The position numbers and the translations under genes were made by a program. From Zavarzinella sp. (GTDB lineage: Bacteria > Planctomycetota > Planctomycetia > Gemmatales > Gemmataceae), in the NCBI GenBank assembly GCA_041399155.1, contig JAWKTI010000004.1:62001-126000 (forward strand): 64,000 nt of DNA. The letters are read 5' to 3'. How positions within the stretch are numbered: position 1 is the first letter of the stretch; the number at the start of each line of letters is the position of its first letter. A model generated the notes under the pieces. That model was not told the origin of the DNA. It ran no database searches and was given only the letters and a program-made list of their open reading frames with translations. Shown piece by piece: positions 45,801-54,155 of this stretch.

Positions 45801-46471
45801 GCATTCGCTTTCAGCAATCGTGCCTGCTGGTCTTCCGAAAGTTCGCCCGCAACTTTTTTCAACTGCTGACCCAGCGAGGAAATATCCCGCTGCAGATCGG
45901 ACTGCTCATCGGCGAGTTCGATGTTGCTATCTACAGCCACACCCGTGCGTCGACTGCCGGATCGGCGAATGGTATCCAGTGCCATTGATGCAATCCGCAG
46001 ATTGTGCTGGGCTCGCCCCATCCTCTCGAACCGCTCTGCCGCCTGATCGAGGGTGCGGATCGTGTCGTACTTTGCCAGCAAGTCCTTCAAAGTCACAATC
46101 ACTTCGCGGTGCTTGTTGTAGGCCTGCAAACTGGCAGCATTGGCATTCTTCTCATCCGGTGCGGTCACCGACTGCTCCAACAGCTTGATGATTTCGTTCA
46201 TTTGCTGCTGACTCAGCCCACGCAGGGTAGTCACGGCATCGGCGAGCAACTTCTGTTCGTCAGGTTTGCTGAGCTGGTGGTAGCTCATGAAGCGGGTCAT
46301 GGCACGCAGACGACGAGTCACCTGTTCTGTCTCTTCTTTAATTCGTCGTTGTTCTGCAGCCTGCTGGTTCACACTGACTTGATTTGGCTGCTGGGCGAAT
46401 CCCAACGGTGCGAGTGCGGCTAACAGGAAAGCTGCGGCAGAACGTTTGGCCCATTTACTACGAACAGACAT
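42881..46471 (-). CDS. giant secreted coiled-coil protein with low-complexity repeats
   Basis: 1196 aa from ATG 46471 (GAGG before it). A signal peptide (SAAAFLLAALAPLGFA) is followed by long Gln/Glu/Lys/Ala helices, almost all coiled coil, to about residue 740. Three repeat blocks interrupt it: a 21-residue unit, three copies (about 561-623, KNGEPMPGEKTDP type), decapeptides MQGQPMEGKP (about 754-792 and 854-945), and a Gly-Met block GMGMGMGEGQ (about 1048-1105). The C-terminus (INLPPRQREMIMQALSG, LPPEYGTMIRQYF) is the ending seen in planctomycete DUF4175-like proteins. It is encoded behind the DUF4175-like gene, so it may be the split-off half of such a protein. Confidence 0.85.
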   Translation of the reverse strand: MSVRSKWAKRSAAAFLLAALAPLGFAQQPNQVSVNQQAAEQRRIKEETEQVTRRLRAMTRFMSYHQLSKPDEQKLLADAVTTLRGLSQQQMNEIIKLLEQSVTAPDEKNANAASLQAYNKHREVIVTLKDLLAKYDTIRTLDQAAERFERMGRAQHNLRIASMALDTIRRSGSRRTGVAVDSNIELADEQSDLQRDISSLGQQLKKVAGELSEDQQARLLKANAESKLRKIDDLEVLAQKLLKENELNAAAVNQHKAADLLMELAHDLRGPVDAAAALREIKDQLDKQIEAQKILNEETQKQPTPDRRSFGLTAMIQHGRSMAREQAKLNFEANNTKDIAKDIAEEIAKKIEESQQEMAKAQEALNNTVRDTTEAQKPQESALEKLENARKLVEEELAKEEKKKSDPLAAVESALKKVEDLIKEQTKTREQTEQTKGTKTEQMPRLALEQKQLAQKTEELKQQPLLDNAPAKDALDKAKQAMEKATDALKDEKGLDAVKNQDQAVKDLQQAKAALEQLAKDLKQRKEDIAKLEAAAEKLDELVKQESKIADEAQLAKQDPKNGEPMPGEKTDPKPGEKTDPKNGEPMPGEKTDPKPGEKTDPKNGEPMPGEKTDPKPGEKTDPMPSAKELAKQQGEIQPKAVDLSKELEKVAPEAAKNIENSKPKMEAAKNNLEQAKPQEGAKDAAKAAEDLKKAQQAVQDELAKKKAEEAADQAKLQPNQVSPENAADQLAKALDQAQQAQELARQAQEQLQPMKPMDGQPMNPMQGQPMEGKPMQGEPMEGKPMQGEPMDQLANELQKLQEQVAQKAAELNQEQAKEAAKQAAEALKQGDLQKALEAQDKAVEALQEAAKNMPMQGQPMEGKPMQGQPMEGKPMQGQPMEGKPMQGEPMQGQPMEGKPMQGQPMGMNPMQGQPMEGKPMQGQPMGMNPMQGQPMEGKPMQGQPQPGQAQNAGELAKAQDQIRQATQALQQSQQATAAAQAALQQAQAQAPAAVSPQLSQAAQQLAQAQQSLQQGAPAQAQQSQQQAQQSLQQALNTLQAAQQLAQAQQGMGMGEGQGMGMGMGMGEGQGMGMGMGMGEGQGMGMGEGQGMGMGMGMGEGMGEGKGQGKDGKGQENNQSKGQGNRVADGSGKNDPSQLNNVKGDGAFINLPPRQREMIMQALSGSLPPEYGTMIRQYFMNVAGGKSAVPSGPMKK
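43170..43321. repeat. 36-bp tandem repeat encoding Gly-Met tract
   Basis: Three 36-base units and one shortened 24-base unit lie head to tail within the long coiled-coil gene and encode alternating Gly-Met with Gly-Glu-Gly-Gln breaks. The near identity at the DNA level shows recent expansion by slippage. Confidence 0.8.
43645..43913. repeat. 30-bp tandem repeat encoding MQGQPMEGKP
   Basis: About nine decapeptide-coding units with few variants (MQGEP, MGMNP) occur in a row; four more copies lie at about 44100-44190. Variation is mostly synonymous or conservative, so protein-level selection on the repeat is plausible. Confidence 0.8.
44604..44792. repeat. 63-bp tandem repeat, three copies
   Basis: Units 44604-44666, 44667-44729 and 44730-44792 are almost identical and encode a 21-residue Pro/Lys/Glu unit containing PMPGEKTDPKPGEKTDP. 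The reading frame is kept. Confidence 0.9.
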
Positions 46472-46692
46472 GAACAACCTCGTTTATTAAAGAGTACAAG
46501 ACTCGGCACGATCACGGTTATTGGCGTGGCACATGTTCCAGGAGGGTTTCTTCCATGCGCACGAGTACACCCAGCCAGAAAATTCTGACTGTTGTAGATA
46601 TATCGTTGCTTGTCCCCGCTGAATTTGCAATGGCAAAATACCCGCCTTGTTACGAATTCTTTACAATTCCACTCTGAATGATGAAAATATTC

Positions 46693-48612
46693 TCATGGAA
46701 GCGATTCTCTGTGGAAAATATCCCGTTGTTTTTTCTCCAGATCGCGTATCTTCTCTTCCGTCTGGCGAATCTGGTCTAATCGAAGTAACACATCGGTGGC
46801 ACTGAGAATTTCTTTCATGCGGGTTTCCGACTGCCCAGGTGGGCGAGAGACTTTTCTCCCACCTGGCAGGGTAACCAGGGCCGGATTCCGGTCAAATACT
46901 TCCACAAAGTATTCAACACGATCCCCGATCTGAAGTTTCTGTTCCGAACCGTTCACCAGTTTGGTAACTTCGCCAGTATTGAAATCGAATCGGCCCCCAC
47001 CTGACAAATAGCTGGGGATTGCCACTGGATCGAGCGATGGGATCGGGTGAAATTCGACCTGTTCTCCTTCGCTGGTATTCATGAACGCACCTGTGTTGGG
47101 ATTAAACGACCCAGTCTTTTCCGTGGCAGCGATGGTGCTCAATGGGAAAATTCTGAAATTACTCTCATCATTGACGCGGTAGCGAAGTTGTGCTTTGCCC
47201 ACACCGTTGGGTGACCGGCACAGATAGGCAATCGGAATTTTCCCACCCAGTGGGATGGGTAATCCTTCAATAATATCTTCTTCAGAAGTACGATCAAAGC
47301 CCAGTAGATATCGTTCCGGCAACAAATTCACCACCGGTGGGTCATCGGCAGCAATCTGAATCCCACGGGCAGGTGGGGTGGAGTTGTCAAAACCGTAAAC
47401 ATCTTTCACCACCACCCGGTAGCGGACCAGTTCCGGGCGGAGCAAAAACTGACCAGATGCGGTATACTGTGTCTGCCCCACCGCTTCAGCAACTTCATCA
47501 ATATTCAGCAATACTTCTTCCAGCGGAACTTCCCGAGTGCCATCATCGCTGCGACGATAGAGCACCAGCACGGCTTCAGATAGTTTCTTCTGGGCGGTAA
47601 TCCGGATTCGGGCCTGCGAAGAAGGCAATCCGATAATTTCCCCTTGGGTCTGATAAGATTCGTACGGCTTGCCGGACGGGGTGACACCCAGAAAGCCCGG
47701 TAATTGCACCCAGGCATCAATCTGGCTGACCACGGGTCGAGGTTCAAAAATCACCTGATGGTACGATTTGGTTCGCCCATCTCCAATCCAGGCACGGTGG
47801 GTGAAATTAATGGAAGAATGCGGAATTTCGGCACGGAAGATCTTTGCCCCACCTTCCTCGCGTTCGAAAGTCAACTGGTAACGATCCGCGGGTAACCCAT
47901 CAGGTTTCACCCGCAGGCGACCCACTTCCTGATCGGAAATTTCGCCTGTCACACGATAGCGAATAATGACCTTATCGCCCGCGGCCCACAATTCCGGCGT
48001 CAGGTTTTCCAGTTGGTTGGTGCGTGGGATGTCCTGTGAGCCAAAAAACTGTCGTTTGACCAGAATTTCTAATGTTTCAGGTCCGTGCCAGATCAATAAT
48101 GCAGCTAACAGCACCAGTGGAATGCTGATACAGGCGGCGGCCCACTTAAAACGCCGAATATCGGCAAATTGTGAAAATCGGTGTTGTTGGGCCAAAGTCT
48201 CAGATTCATTGGTCAATTGTCCCAGCAGTTCCACCGACATCCCTGCGCGGGCTGCCTTATCTTCCGATAATTGAATGGAGGTCACTAAACGGTGGCCAAA
48301 ATCCGGAATTTGTTCTTCTACCCGGCGTGCAAGCAGAATCAGATCAGGTGCCTTCAACCAGGGTAATACCAGCCAGCGATAGGCGAAATAGCCAAACAAC
48401 ATGATCTGCAAGACTGTCAGCGGATTGCGCACCCACAAACGTGGGGTTTCCATCGAGCGGTCGACGATCCAGTCAATGGTAGTGGTAATGGCAAGCACTG
48501 CCACCACTAATGCAAGGAAACGTGCTGCACCCCAGGCCACATGGCACAACCGTTCCCGATGTTGCAGAGCCTTAAGTTTACTGAGGCCAACTGTAGGTAA
48601 TAATACATTCAT
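46693..48612 (-). CDS. DUF4175-like membrane protein
   Basis: 639 aa. Two N-terminal membrane helices (about residues 27-48 and 66-86) and a third (about 157-176) anchor a large periplasmic part: EEQIPDFGHRLVTSIQLSED, then Ig-like beta domains (WAAGDKVIIRYRVTGEISDQ, PGFLGVTPSGKPYESY, YRVVVKDVYGFDNSTPPARG, RVEYFVEVFDRNPAL). The C-terminus ends in a helix (LDQIRQTEEKIRDLEKKQRD) that would normally continue into a long coiled coil; here that part is a separate gene. It belongs to the MoxR/VWA run: 35 bases separate it from the GATase-like gene. Confidence 0.84.
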   Translation of the reverse strand: MNVLLPTVGLSKLKALQHRERLCHVAWGAARFLALVVAVLAITTTIDWIVDRSMETPRLWVRNPLTVLQIMLFGYFAYRWLVLPWLKAPDLILLARRVEEQIPDFGHRLVTSIQLSEDKAARAGMSVELLGQLTNESETLAQQHRFSQFADIRRFKWAAACISIPLVLLAALLIWHGPETLEILVKRQFFGSQDIPRTNQLENLTPELWAAGDKVIIRYRVTGEISDQEVGRLRVKPDGLPADRYQLTFEREEGGAKIFRAEIPHSSINFTHRAWIGDGRTKSYHQVIFEPRPVVSQIDAWVQLPGFLGVTPSGKPYESYQTQGEIIGLPSSQARIRITAQKKLSEAVLVLYRRSDDGTREVPLEEVLLNIDEVAEAVGQTQYTASGQFLLRPELVRYRVVVKDVYGFDNSTPPARGIQIAADDPPVVNLLPERYLLGFDRTSEEDIIEGLPIPLGGKIPIAYLCRSPNGVGKAQLRYRVNDESNFRIFPLSTIAATEKTGSFNPNTGAFMNTSEGEQVEFHPIPSLDPVAIPSYLSGGGRFDFNTGEVTKLVNGSEQKLQIGDRVEYFVEVFDRNPALVTLPGGRKVSRPPGQSETRMKEILSATDVLLRLDQIRQTEEKIRDLEKKQRDIFHRESLP

Positions 48613-48647
48613 TGCGATGACAACTCTTGCCTGGCGTTGGTGGTCTG

Positions 48648-49226
48648 CTAACTCATGTTACTAAACTTGCGGATAATCCACTCCATCGTGAACAGCCCCA
48701 CGATAATACCCCACACCAGCCAATTGGACCATAACAGGATTTCCTGTCGGCGGGACTGGGGAACTGTCTGAATCTGGATTGCACCAGCCATTTCATGCAG
48801 GCTTTCTTCTCGATAGAATCTTCCAGCAGATTTTTCCGCCAAGGCACTTAATTCGCGATAATTCATCGGACCTGGTGCCATTTCATGATCAGGCGGCAGG
48901 GTCACGCGATATTCCAGCACCGCATCCTCTCCCCCACTTCGAACCGTGAGGCGGTAACGACCTTGCTGGTCGTTGGGCAGGTTGGCGATGTAGTCCCCAG
49001 GCTGATTGGGCACCGCATTCAGGACTAATGATTGATTCCGCAATCCTTGTCCGTCCAGTTTTTCCAGCTTACCAACCACCCGTTCATCGGGCAGTGGGCG
49101 AAATTCCGGGGTGAACAGTCGGGCGTAGATGGCACCTGGTTTGCCGAATATCGCCTCACCGCCCGCAACCGAAAGTTGAGCGGAACTGGCACCCACAGCA
49201 GCAGGTAAGCCAATGGAATAGGCCAC
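48648..49226 (-). CDS. C-terminal fragment of the VWA/GATase-like membrane protein (after frameshift)
   Basis: 192 aa as an ORF from GTG 49226, but this is not an independent gene. In the same frame directly upstream are the residues WRYNEGEKYLERFWGQVAYS, the standard continuation of the preceding protein. The fragment has a beta-sandwich (LSVAGGEAIFGKPGAIYARL, QQGRYRLTVRSGGED) and a C-terminal membrane helix (LLWSNWLVWGIIVGLFTMEWII). It belongs with 49244-50992, from which it is parted by a four-base loss near 49275. Confidence 0.75.
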   Translation of the reverse strand: MAYSIGLPAAVGASSAQLSVAGGEAIFGKPGAIYARLFTPEFRPLPDERVVGKLEKLDGQGLRNQSLVLNAVPNQPGDYIANLPNDQQGRYRLTVRSGGEDAVLEYRVTLPPDHEMAPGPMNYRELSALAEKSAGRFYREESLHEMAGAIQIQTVPQSRRQEILLWSNWLVWGIIVGLFTMEWIIRKFSNMS

Positions 49227-49243
49227 CTGACCCCAGAATCGCT

Positions 49244-50992
49244 CTAGGTACTTCTCCCCTTCGTTGTAACGCCAGCGATTTCATCGGTGCCGATAAAGAG
49301 CACCAGACCCTTACCATAATATTGGGTGGCCATCAGTGGCATGGGGGACTTATCTTCCAGTTGATCTTTGGGATGGACCACGAGATCAATTGCCGCTGCC
49401 CGCAGTTTTTTCACAGGATAGTACCAGTACCACCCGGGCAGTTCATTCCAGGTGTTTTCACTGATTTTCCGGTCATCATCCAGCATCATCATCGATGCAC
49501 GCTTGCCAATTTCTGTCAGTTGTGGCTGATATTCAATCGGTCGTTTATCCACCAGACTGAACTGTTCGCTTTCCACTTCCACGGGCAGCAATTCTGCCAG
49601 TGTTGTGTTCACCCAGGTGGCGGGTGCGGCATTCAGGCCGGCAATCGCCACCAGGCCACGCCCTTCTGACACAAAATCGCGAATCCAGGTACGTTGATCG
49701 GAGGTGAAATAATTTGCATCCACATCGCCAATCACCAGCATGTGGTAAGAAAACAAATCTTTTCGTTCATCCGGGAAGTTGGGTCGGAACGGAGCACCCG
49801 CTTCCAGGGCACGGCGGTCGCCACTGGTAATGATGAACGTGGGTTCGATCCGTCGATCCCGCAGGAAAGACTGCATCAGAAACTTGAATTCCCAGCGGGG
49901 TTCACTTTCGATAACCAGTACACGCACCTTTTGATCGATTACCTTGACCGGTTTCGAAACCTGGTCGGTGTAGACTTCATCGCCTTGCACCAGTTTAATG
50001 CTGGCGGTGTATTGCTGCTTCCCAAGGGTGTGCTGTTCTTTCGACAGGATAAACGAAAGCGTTTCGCTGATATCGTCGCCATCTTTCACCGGGACACGCT
50101 TGGTGGCAACCACTTTGTCGCCAAGTTGAACGGTTAATTCCAGTTCCCCGGCCTGGATCCCTTTGGCGCGATAGCGAAAGGGAACTGTAATCGTGTCATC
50201 AAAAAATAATGTATCGTTTACTGGGGCATCTTTTAATTCCAGATAGCCTGTACCCGCACCACCCACACCATAAATGTGCAGCGGTACCTGAAGGCGGGCT
50301 GCTTCGCGGGCAAGTTCTTCCCACTGGGTTTTGCTGAAATTATCTCGGCCATCGGTGGCAATGACGATGGCGGATGGTAATTCCATGGAATCCCGATCCA
50401 ACAATTGGCGGGCCGTATCCAGCATGCTGGTATTCGGGTCTTTCGCATCCAGCGACGAGAGCCAGGCAATTTTTGCATTGTCTGGCAGGCCACGCAGCCT
50501 GCTGCCAAACAGATATGGTTGCAGTGGGGCTTTGGCGCGAATCGATTCCAGCAGTTTTAACTGTTCATTGGCCAGTGCGCTTTTCAGCAATTCGATTCGT
50601 GGCAGACTGCTGGAAGACAATAACTCCCCAGGTGCCAATTCCAGACCATGATCCGGTTTTAATTTCCCAGCCGCAATTGCCACTCGCACACGGTCTTCCG
50701 TGGTCCGTAAAGGATCAATCTGGCTCATACTTTGGGAATTATCCAGCAGCACTGCTACCGGGCGGGTTTTCTTGATGGTAATATTTCCCACCCATACCGG
50801 CTTCAACAAAAGCAGCAGCAACAGGATCAACGTTAATGCACGCAAGGTTCCCAGAAGTATCCGGCGGTTTCGGCTGATTTTCATCGATTCTGTGCGATAT
50901 ACCAGCACAGAAATGGCAATTGCCACCGGGATCAGCAAGATCGCTAACCAAAGAGGAAACGTACCACGTGTTACGATCTCGGCAAATAGCAT
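49244..50992 (-). CDS. VWA and glutamine-amidotransferase-like membrane protein, N-terminal part
   Basis: 582 aa up to a premature TAG at 49244. Two N-terminal membrane helices (about residues 13-30 and 46-64) precede a VWA-like domain with a MIDAS motif (LLDNSQSM, D83-S85-S87). The next section is beta-rich, then a GATase1-like Rossmann part (VRVLVIESEPRWEFKFLMQSFLRD, YHMLVIGDVDANYFTSDQ, GRGLVAIAGLNAAPATW) and LFIGTDEI. The last 8 residues (AGVTTKGRST) are a frameshift artefact. The fused gene would be about 782 residues, the usual size for the family. It sits in the MoxR/BatA operon. Confidence 0.85.
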   Translation of the reverse strand: MLFAEIVTRGTFPLWLAILLIPVAIAISVLVYRTESMKISRNRRILLGTLRALTLILLLLLLLKPVWVGNITIKKTRPVAVLLDNSQSMSQIDPLRTTEDRVRVAIAAGKLKPDHGLELAPGELLSSSSLPRIELLKSALANEQLKLLESIRAKAPLQPYLFGSRLRGLPDNAKIAWLSSLDAKDPNTSMLDTARQLLDRDSMELPSAIVIATDGRDNFSKTQWEELAREAARLQVPLHIYGVGGAGTGYLELKDAPVNDTLFFDDTITVPFRYRAKGIQAGELELTVQLGDKVVATKRVPVKDGDDISETLSFILSKEQHTLGKQQYTASIKLVQGDEVYTDQVSKPVKVIDQKVRVLVIESEPRWEFKFLMQSFLRDRRIEPTFIITSGDRRALEAGAPFRPNFPDERKDLFSYHMLVIGDVDANYFTSDQRTWIRDFVSEGRGLVAIAGLNAAPATWVNTTLAELLPVEVESEQFSLVDKRPIEYQPQLTEIGKRASMMMLDDDRKISENTWNELPGWYWYYPVKKLRAAAIDLVVHPKDQLEDKSPMPLMATQYYGKGLVLFIGTDEIAGVTTKGRST

Positions 50993-51007
50993 TGGTCAAC
51001 AAACTCC

Positions 51008-53212
51008 TTACCAGGCTTTCCCACAGAACCATGCCCAGCCCGCTTCAAAAACCGCCAGTATCAATAACAAACCCAACGCCAGCACCGTCCACTCATTGCG
51101 GTTGCGTATCGATTCCACTTCCACATCCGGTGCCAGACTGTCTTTGATGTGCTGTGGGCGAAAACCAAGCAACGTATCAATCTGGTCTTCCGGCATCGCG
51201 TCAAGTGCCTGGTACTCTTCCGGGTCGGCAATTACCGCAAATCTTGCCCCACCTTGCTGATCATCCTGCGGCAATATCGTATAGATACCTGCCAGCGATG
51301 TATCCCCCACGGTGAGGCTGGGTTCCGGCTTGCCCAACAGTTGCCGCTCACCATCCGGTCGAATCACTTCGTAGGGAATATTCACTACTTTGGGCTGGTA
51401 GGCAATCGGCTTGCCACAAATCAGGTTGTATGTCTGGGCCGATCGTTCAATCAGGTGGGTCATGGCACCATGCACAAACGGCTGGAAGGTCAGGTTGGTT
51501 GCAAAATAACCCCACTGTCGGTCTGCAGAAGTGGTCAGCAACAATACCTCACCCAGCCGCAGTTGTTTTGATAACAAAGCAGGCATATTATTGTTGTAAC
51601 GCAACATTACCTGTCCGGAATTCACATCGGCTGGTTCTTCCACTTCCACTGCTTTGGCTGTCTGGGCGTCTCGAATCTGCAAAAAGGGATCATTGCTGGT
51701 CGAACGGAACTTGCCCAGGAACGATTGTAGTGCAATGCTGTTGGGGTCTGGAAAGATTGGCTGATCTTCCGGTGCGGTAAATATTGCCTTCATCGTTGCG
51801 GGCAATAAGTTGGCACCACCAGAACCAAGGACACGGTTGTAGATTTCTGGTACCGTGTTATCCCCAGTGGTAATCAGCAATCCATGACCTTCACCCACAA
51901 AGTCGGGCAGGTATTTCACAAAATCTTCCGGCACTGCGGTGGGGCCTTGCAACGGGCAATCAACCATCACACAGACATCCATACCGGTCAGATCACCTGC
52001 AGAAACATTGGTGGCCTTGATAATCTTTGGCTGAATGTGGTAATTGGGCCGCAATTCTTCCGGAATCGGTAACAGGGCGTGCCCAATGAAATAACTGGCA
52101 CCCTTTTCTGGATCGCGGTCATCAGGTCGGCCGTCCACCACCAGAATTTTCACGGTATCACGCACCATGATCGCCTTGTCCAGGCGATTATCGTCTGCCA
52201 GCGAGTCAACTAAATCTACTACTTTGCTGTTACTTTCATCATTGCCGCCAGAGCCGATGGTGGCTGTTAATACCCGCCAGCCCGCTTTATCAATTTTGGC
52301 AGTCAATGTCACTGGCATCACTTCCCCTGGGCCAATTCGTTCCACCGGTTGTGAATCGGCAGTGGTCTCGGCCCCATCGACACGCAGACTGACCGTCAGG
52401 TTTCGCAGCTCTACGGTGCCCGTATTTTTCAGCGTCACAATAAATGGCAGGCGTTGTCGGGTGTTGGGGATATCGGTCTGAGTGCGGAGATCGATGATCG
52501 ATACATTCCGCAGCTCATCTGATTGTGTGTGGATCAGGAAGAATGTGCCACGTGCTTTAATTTCTTCGCACTTCCCACGGATAGCCGCTGATTGATTTTC
52601 CCAGCCGGTTCGCTGCATATCGCTGAACAGGTAGATTTCTTTCGAAGCACCCTGGGTGCGATCCATCGCGATCAAAGCTTCTTCGAGTCCCGGCAGAAAA
52701 TCTGTTGCACGCTGGGTGGCTTTCATATTCTGGATTAACAGGCGGGCCTGATCGAGATTTCCAGGCGAACGTGGGCCCATGCCAACCGCCTGATTGGCAC
52801 AACCGATCACCTGCACAGTGGAATTGGGGGGCAGTTCATCAATTACCTTCAGGGCACGTTCCTTGGCAATGTCCAGCCGAGTTCGGGTGCCTTCGCGGGT
52901 ATTCATACTGAAGGACAGATCGAACACAAAAATGGCATCGACCGACTGGCCACGTCCGGTGCCGGACATCGACGTACAACTCGTGGGGCGGGCCAGTGCT
53001 ATTGCCAGTAACAGCAGCAGCAGAATGCGCAACAACAACAGCACGATTTCCTGAAACTTCAGACGACGACTGGTTTGTTCCATCGCCAGCTTCAGGAATT
53101 TCATGGCCCCCCAATCAATCGGCTTGTACCGTGCACGATAAAAAAAGTGCAGGATCAAGGGGATGCTTGCTGCAGCAGAACCGATCAGCATGAGTGGTGC
53201 CAGAAAACCCAT
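51008..53212 (-). CDS. BatA-like membrane protein with VWA domain
   Basis: 734 aa. The BatA N-terminal membrane domain is clear: MGFLAPLMLIGSAAASIPLILH, an RYKPIDWGAMKFLK loop and a second helix (IVLLLLRILLLLLLAIALARP). The VWA domain follows with MIDAS D98-S100-S102 (VFDLSFSM). A CARDB-like beta domain (PFIVTLKNTGTVELRNLTVSLRV) and a GATase-like region (VKILVVDGRPDDRDPEKGASYF) complete the mid-section. A C-terminal helix anchors it again (WTVLALGLLLILAVFEAGWAWF). Such proteins accompany MoxR ATPases and are thought to act in envelope assembly or metal-dependent complex maturation. Confidence 0.9.
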   Translation of the reverse strand: MGFLAPLMLIGSAAASIPLILHFFYRARYKPIDWGAMKFLKLAMEQTSRRLKFQEIVLLLLRILLLLLLAIALARPTSCTSMSGTGRGQSVDAIFVFDLSFSMNTREGTRTRLDIAKERALKVIDELPPNSTVQVIGCANQAVGMGPRSPGNLDQARLLIQNMKATQRATDFLPGLEEALIAMDRTQGASKEIYLFSDMQRTGWENQSAAIRGKCEEIKARGTFFLIHTQSDELRNVSIIDLRTQTDIPNTRQRLPFIVTLKNTGTVELRNLTVSLRVDGAETTADSQPVERIGPGEVMPVTLTAKIDKAGWRVLTATIGSGGNDESNSKVVDLVDSLADDNRLDKAIMVRDTVKILVVDGRPDDRDPEKGASYFIGHALLPIPEELRPNYHIQPKIIKATNVSAGDLTGMDVCVMVDCPLQGPTAVPEDFVKYLPDFVGEGHGLLITTGDNTVPEIYNRVLGSGGANLLPATMKAIFTAPEDQPIFPDPNSIALQSFLGKFRSTSNDPFLQIRDAQTAKAVEVEEPADVNSGQVMLRYNNNMPALLSKQLRLGEVLLLTTSADRQWGYFATNLTFQPFVHGAMTHLIERSAQTYNLICGKPIAYQPKVVNIPYEVIRPDGERQLLGKPEPSLTVGDTSLAGIYTILPQDDQQGGARFAVIADPEEYQALDAMPEDQIDTLLGFRPQHIKDSLAPDVEVESIRNRNEWTVLALGLLLILAVFEAGWAWFCGKAW

Positions 53213-53240
53213 TCGCGTTTCTTCTCCTGTGACTCGCTTG

Positions 53241-54134
53241 TTACAAACGACCCATTTGCAGCCGGCGCACCAGGTACGGTGGGAGTGTTTTTTCCAATGG
53301 CTGGTCGGTTTCCATTAATTGATAATCAACGCGAAAAGCATCGCACCCCGCCTGAAGTTCTTTCAGGTAGGCCTGCACGGCATTGAGGTAGGCAGGTCGG
53401 ATCAGGTGGGGGCGGGTTTTCAGTTCTTCGGGTATTTCCAGGCCATCGAATTTCACATTCCCAGTCATCGAAAAGTGAATCTCGTCCGGGTGCATGATGT
53501 GAAACACGGTGACATCATGTCCCTGAAAACGCAGGTGCTTGATCCCTTTCAAAAATGGTTCCACATCGTCGAAACAATCTGAAATAATGAAGAATAACCC
53601 GCGGCGACGCACCTGATCGGCAATTGATTCCAACAGCGGGCCGATGCTGGTTTTTTCCTGCGGCTGCAGAGATTCCAGCGTATGCAGAATCGTGGTGACA
53701 TTCGCCATAGAACTGCTGGCAGGCAGGCGAGTACGCCATTGCTGGTCGAACGTGTTTAATGCCACACTGTCGCCCTGGCGAACAATCACGTAGGAAAGTG
53801 TCGCAGCCAGTAATTTGGCGTATTCCAGCTTGTTGGTATCCCCATCTCCGTATTTCATGGAGTTGGATGCATCCAGCAGAATGTGGGCAGTGAAATTGGT
53901 TTCCTGCTCGTACTGCTTGATGGTGTAGCGTTCAGATCGACCGTAGCTTTTCCAGTCGATGTGGCGGATATCATCCCCAGGCACATACTCGCGGTGCTGC
54001 ACAAACTCCACGGAGAAGCCGCGGTAAGGAGATTTGTGCTCTCCCACACGCAGGCCTTCAACGATGGTGCGTGCTTTTAAACCCAGAGCTTCCGCACGCG
54101 TCAGTGCCCGTGGCTGCAGATAATTTGTTGGCAT
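53241..54134 (-). CDS. DUF58 protein
   Basis: 297 aa. The DUF58 signature (VPGDDIRHIDWKSYGRSERY) and a VWA-like core (HILLDASNSMKYGDGDT, LFFIISDCFDDVEPF) are present. No membrane segment is present, so this is the soluble form. DUF58 proteins work with MoxR AAA+ ATPases as adaptor or substrate-binding partners. The gene follows the MoxR gene by 21 bases and precedes the BatA-like gene by 28 bases, so it is translated from the same message. Confidence 0.92.
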   Translation of the reverse strand: MPTNYLQPRALTRAEALGLKARTIVEGLRVGEHKSPYRGFSVEFVQHREYVPGDDIRHIDWKSYGRSERYTIKQYEQETNFTAHILLDASNSMKYGDGDTNKLEYAKLLAATLSYVIVRQGDSVALNTFDQQWRTRLPASSSMANVTTILHTLESLQPQEKTSIGPLLESIADQVRRRGLFFIISDCFDDVEPFLKGIKHLRFQGHDVTVFHIMHPDEIHFSMTGNVKFDGLEIPEELKTRPHLIRPAYLNAVQAYLKELQAGCDAFRVDYQLMETDQPLEKTLPPYLVRRLQMGRL

Positions 54135-54155
54135 CTTTTCCTGACTCGTTTGGCA

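Noticed and set aside
49244..49280. Programmed ribosomal frameshift in the VWA/GATase-like gene
   Set aside because: No slippery heptamer or downstream hairpin is visible, and the exact four-base TGGC loss explains the sequence better.
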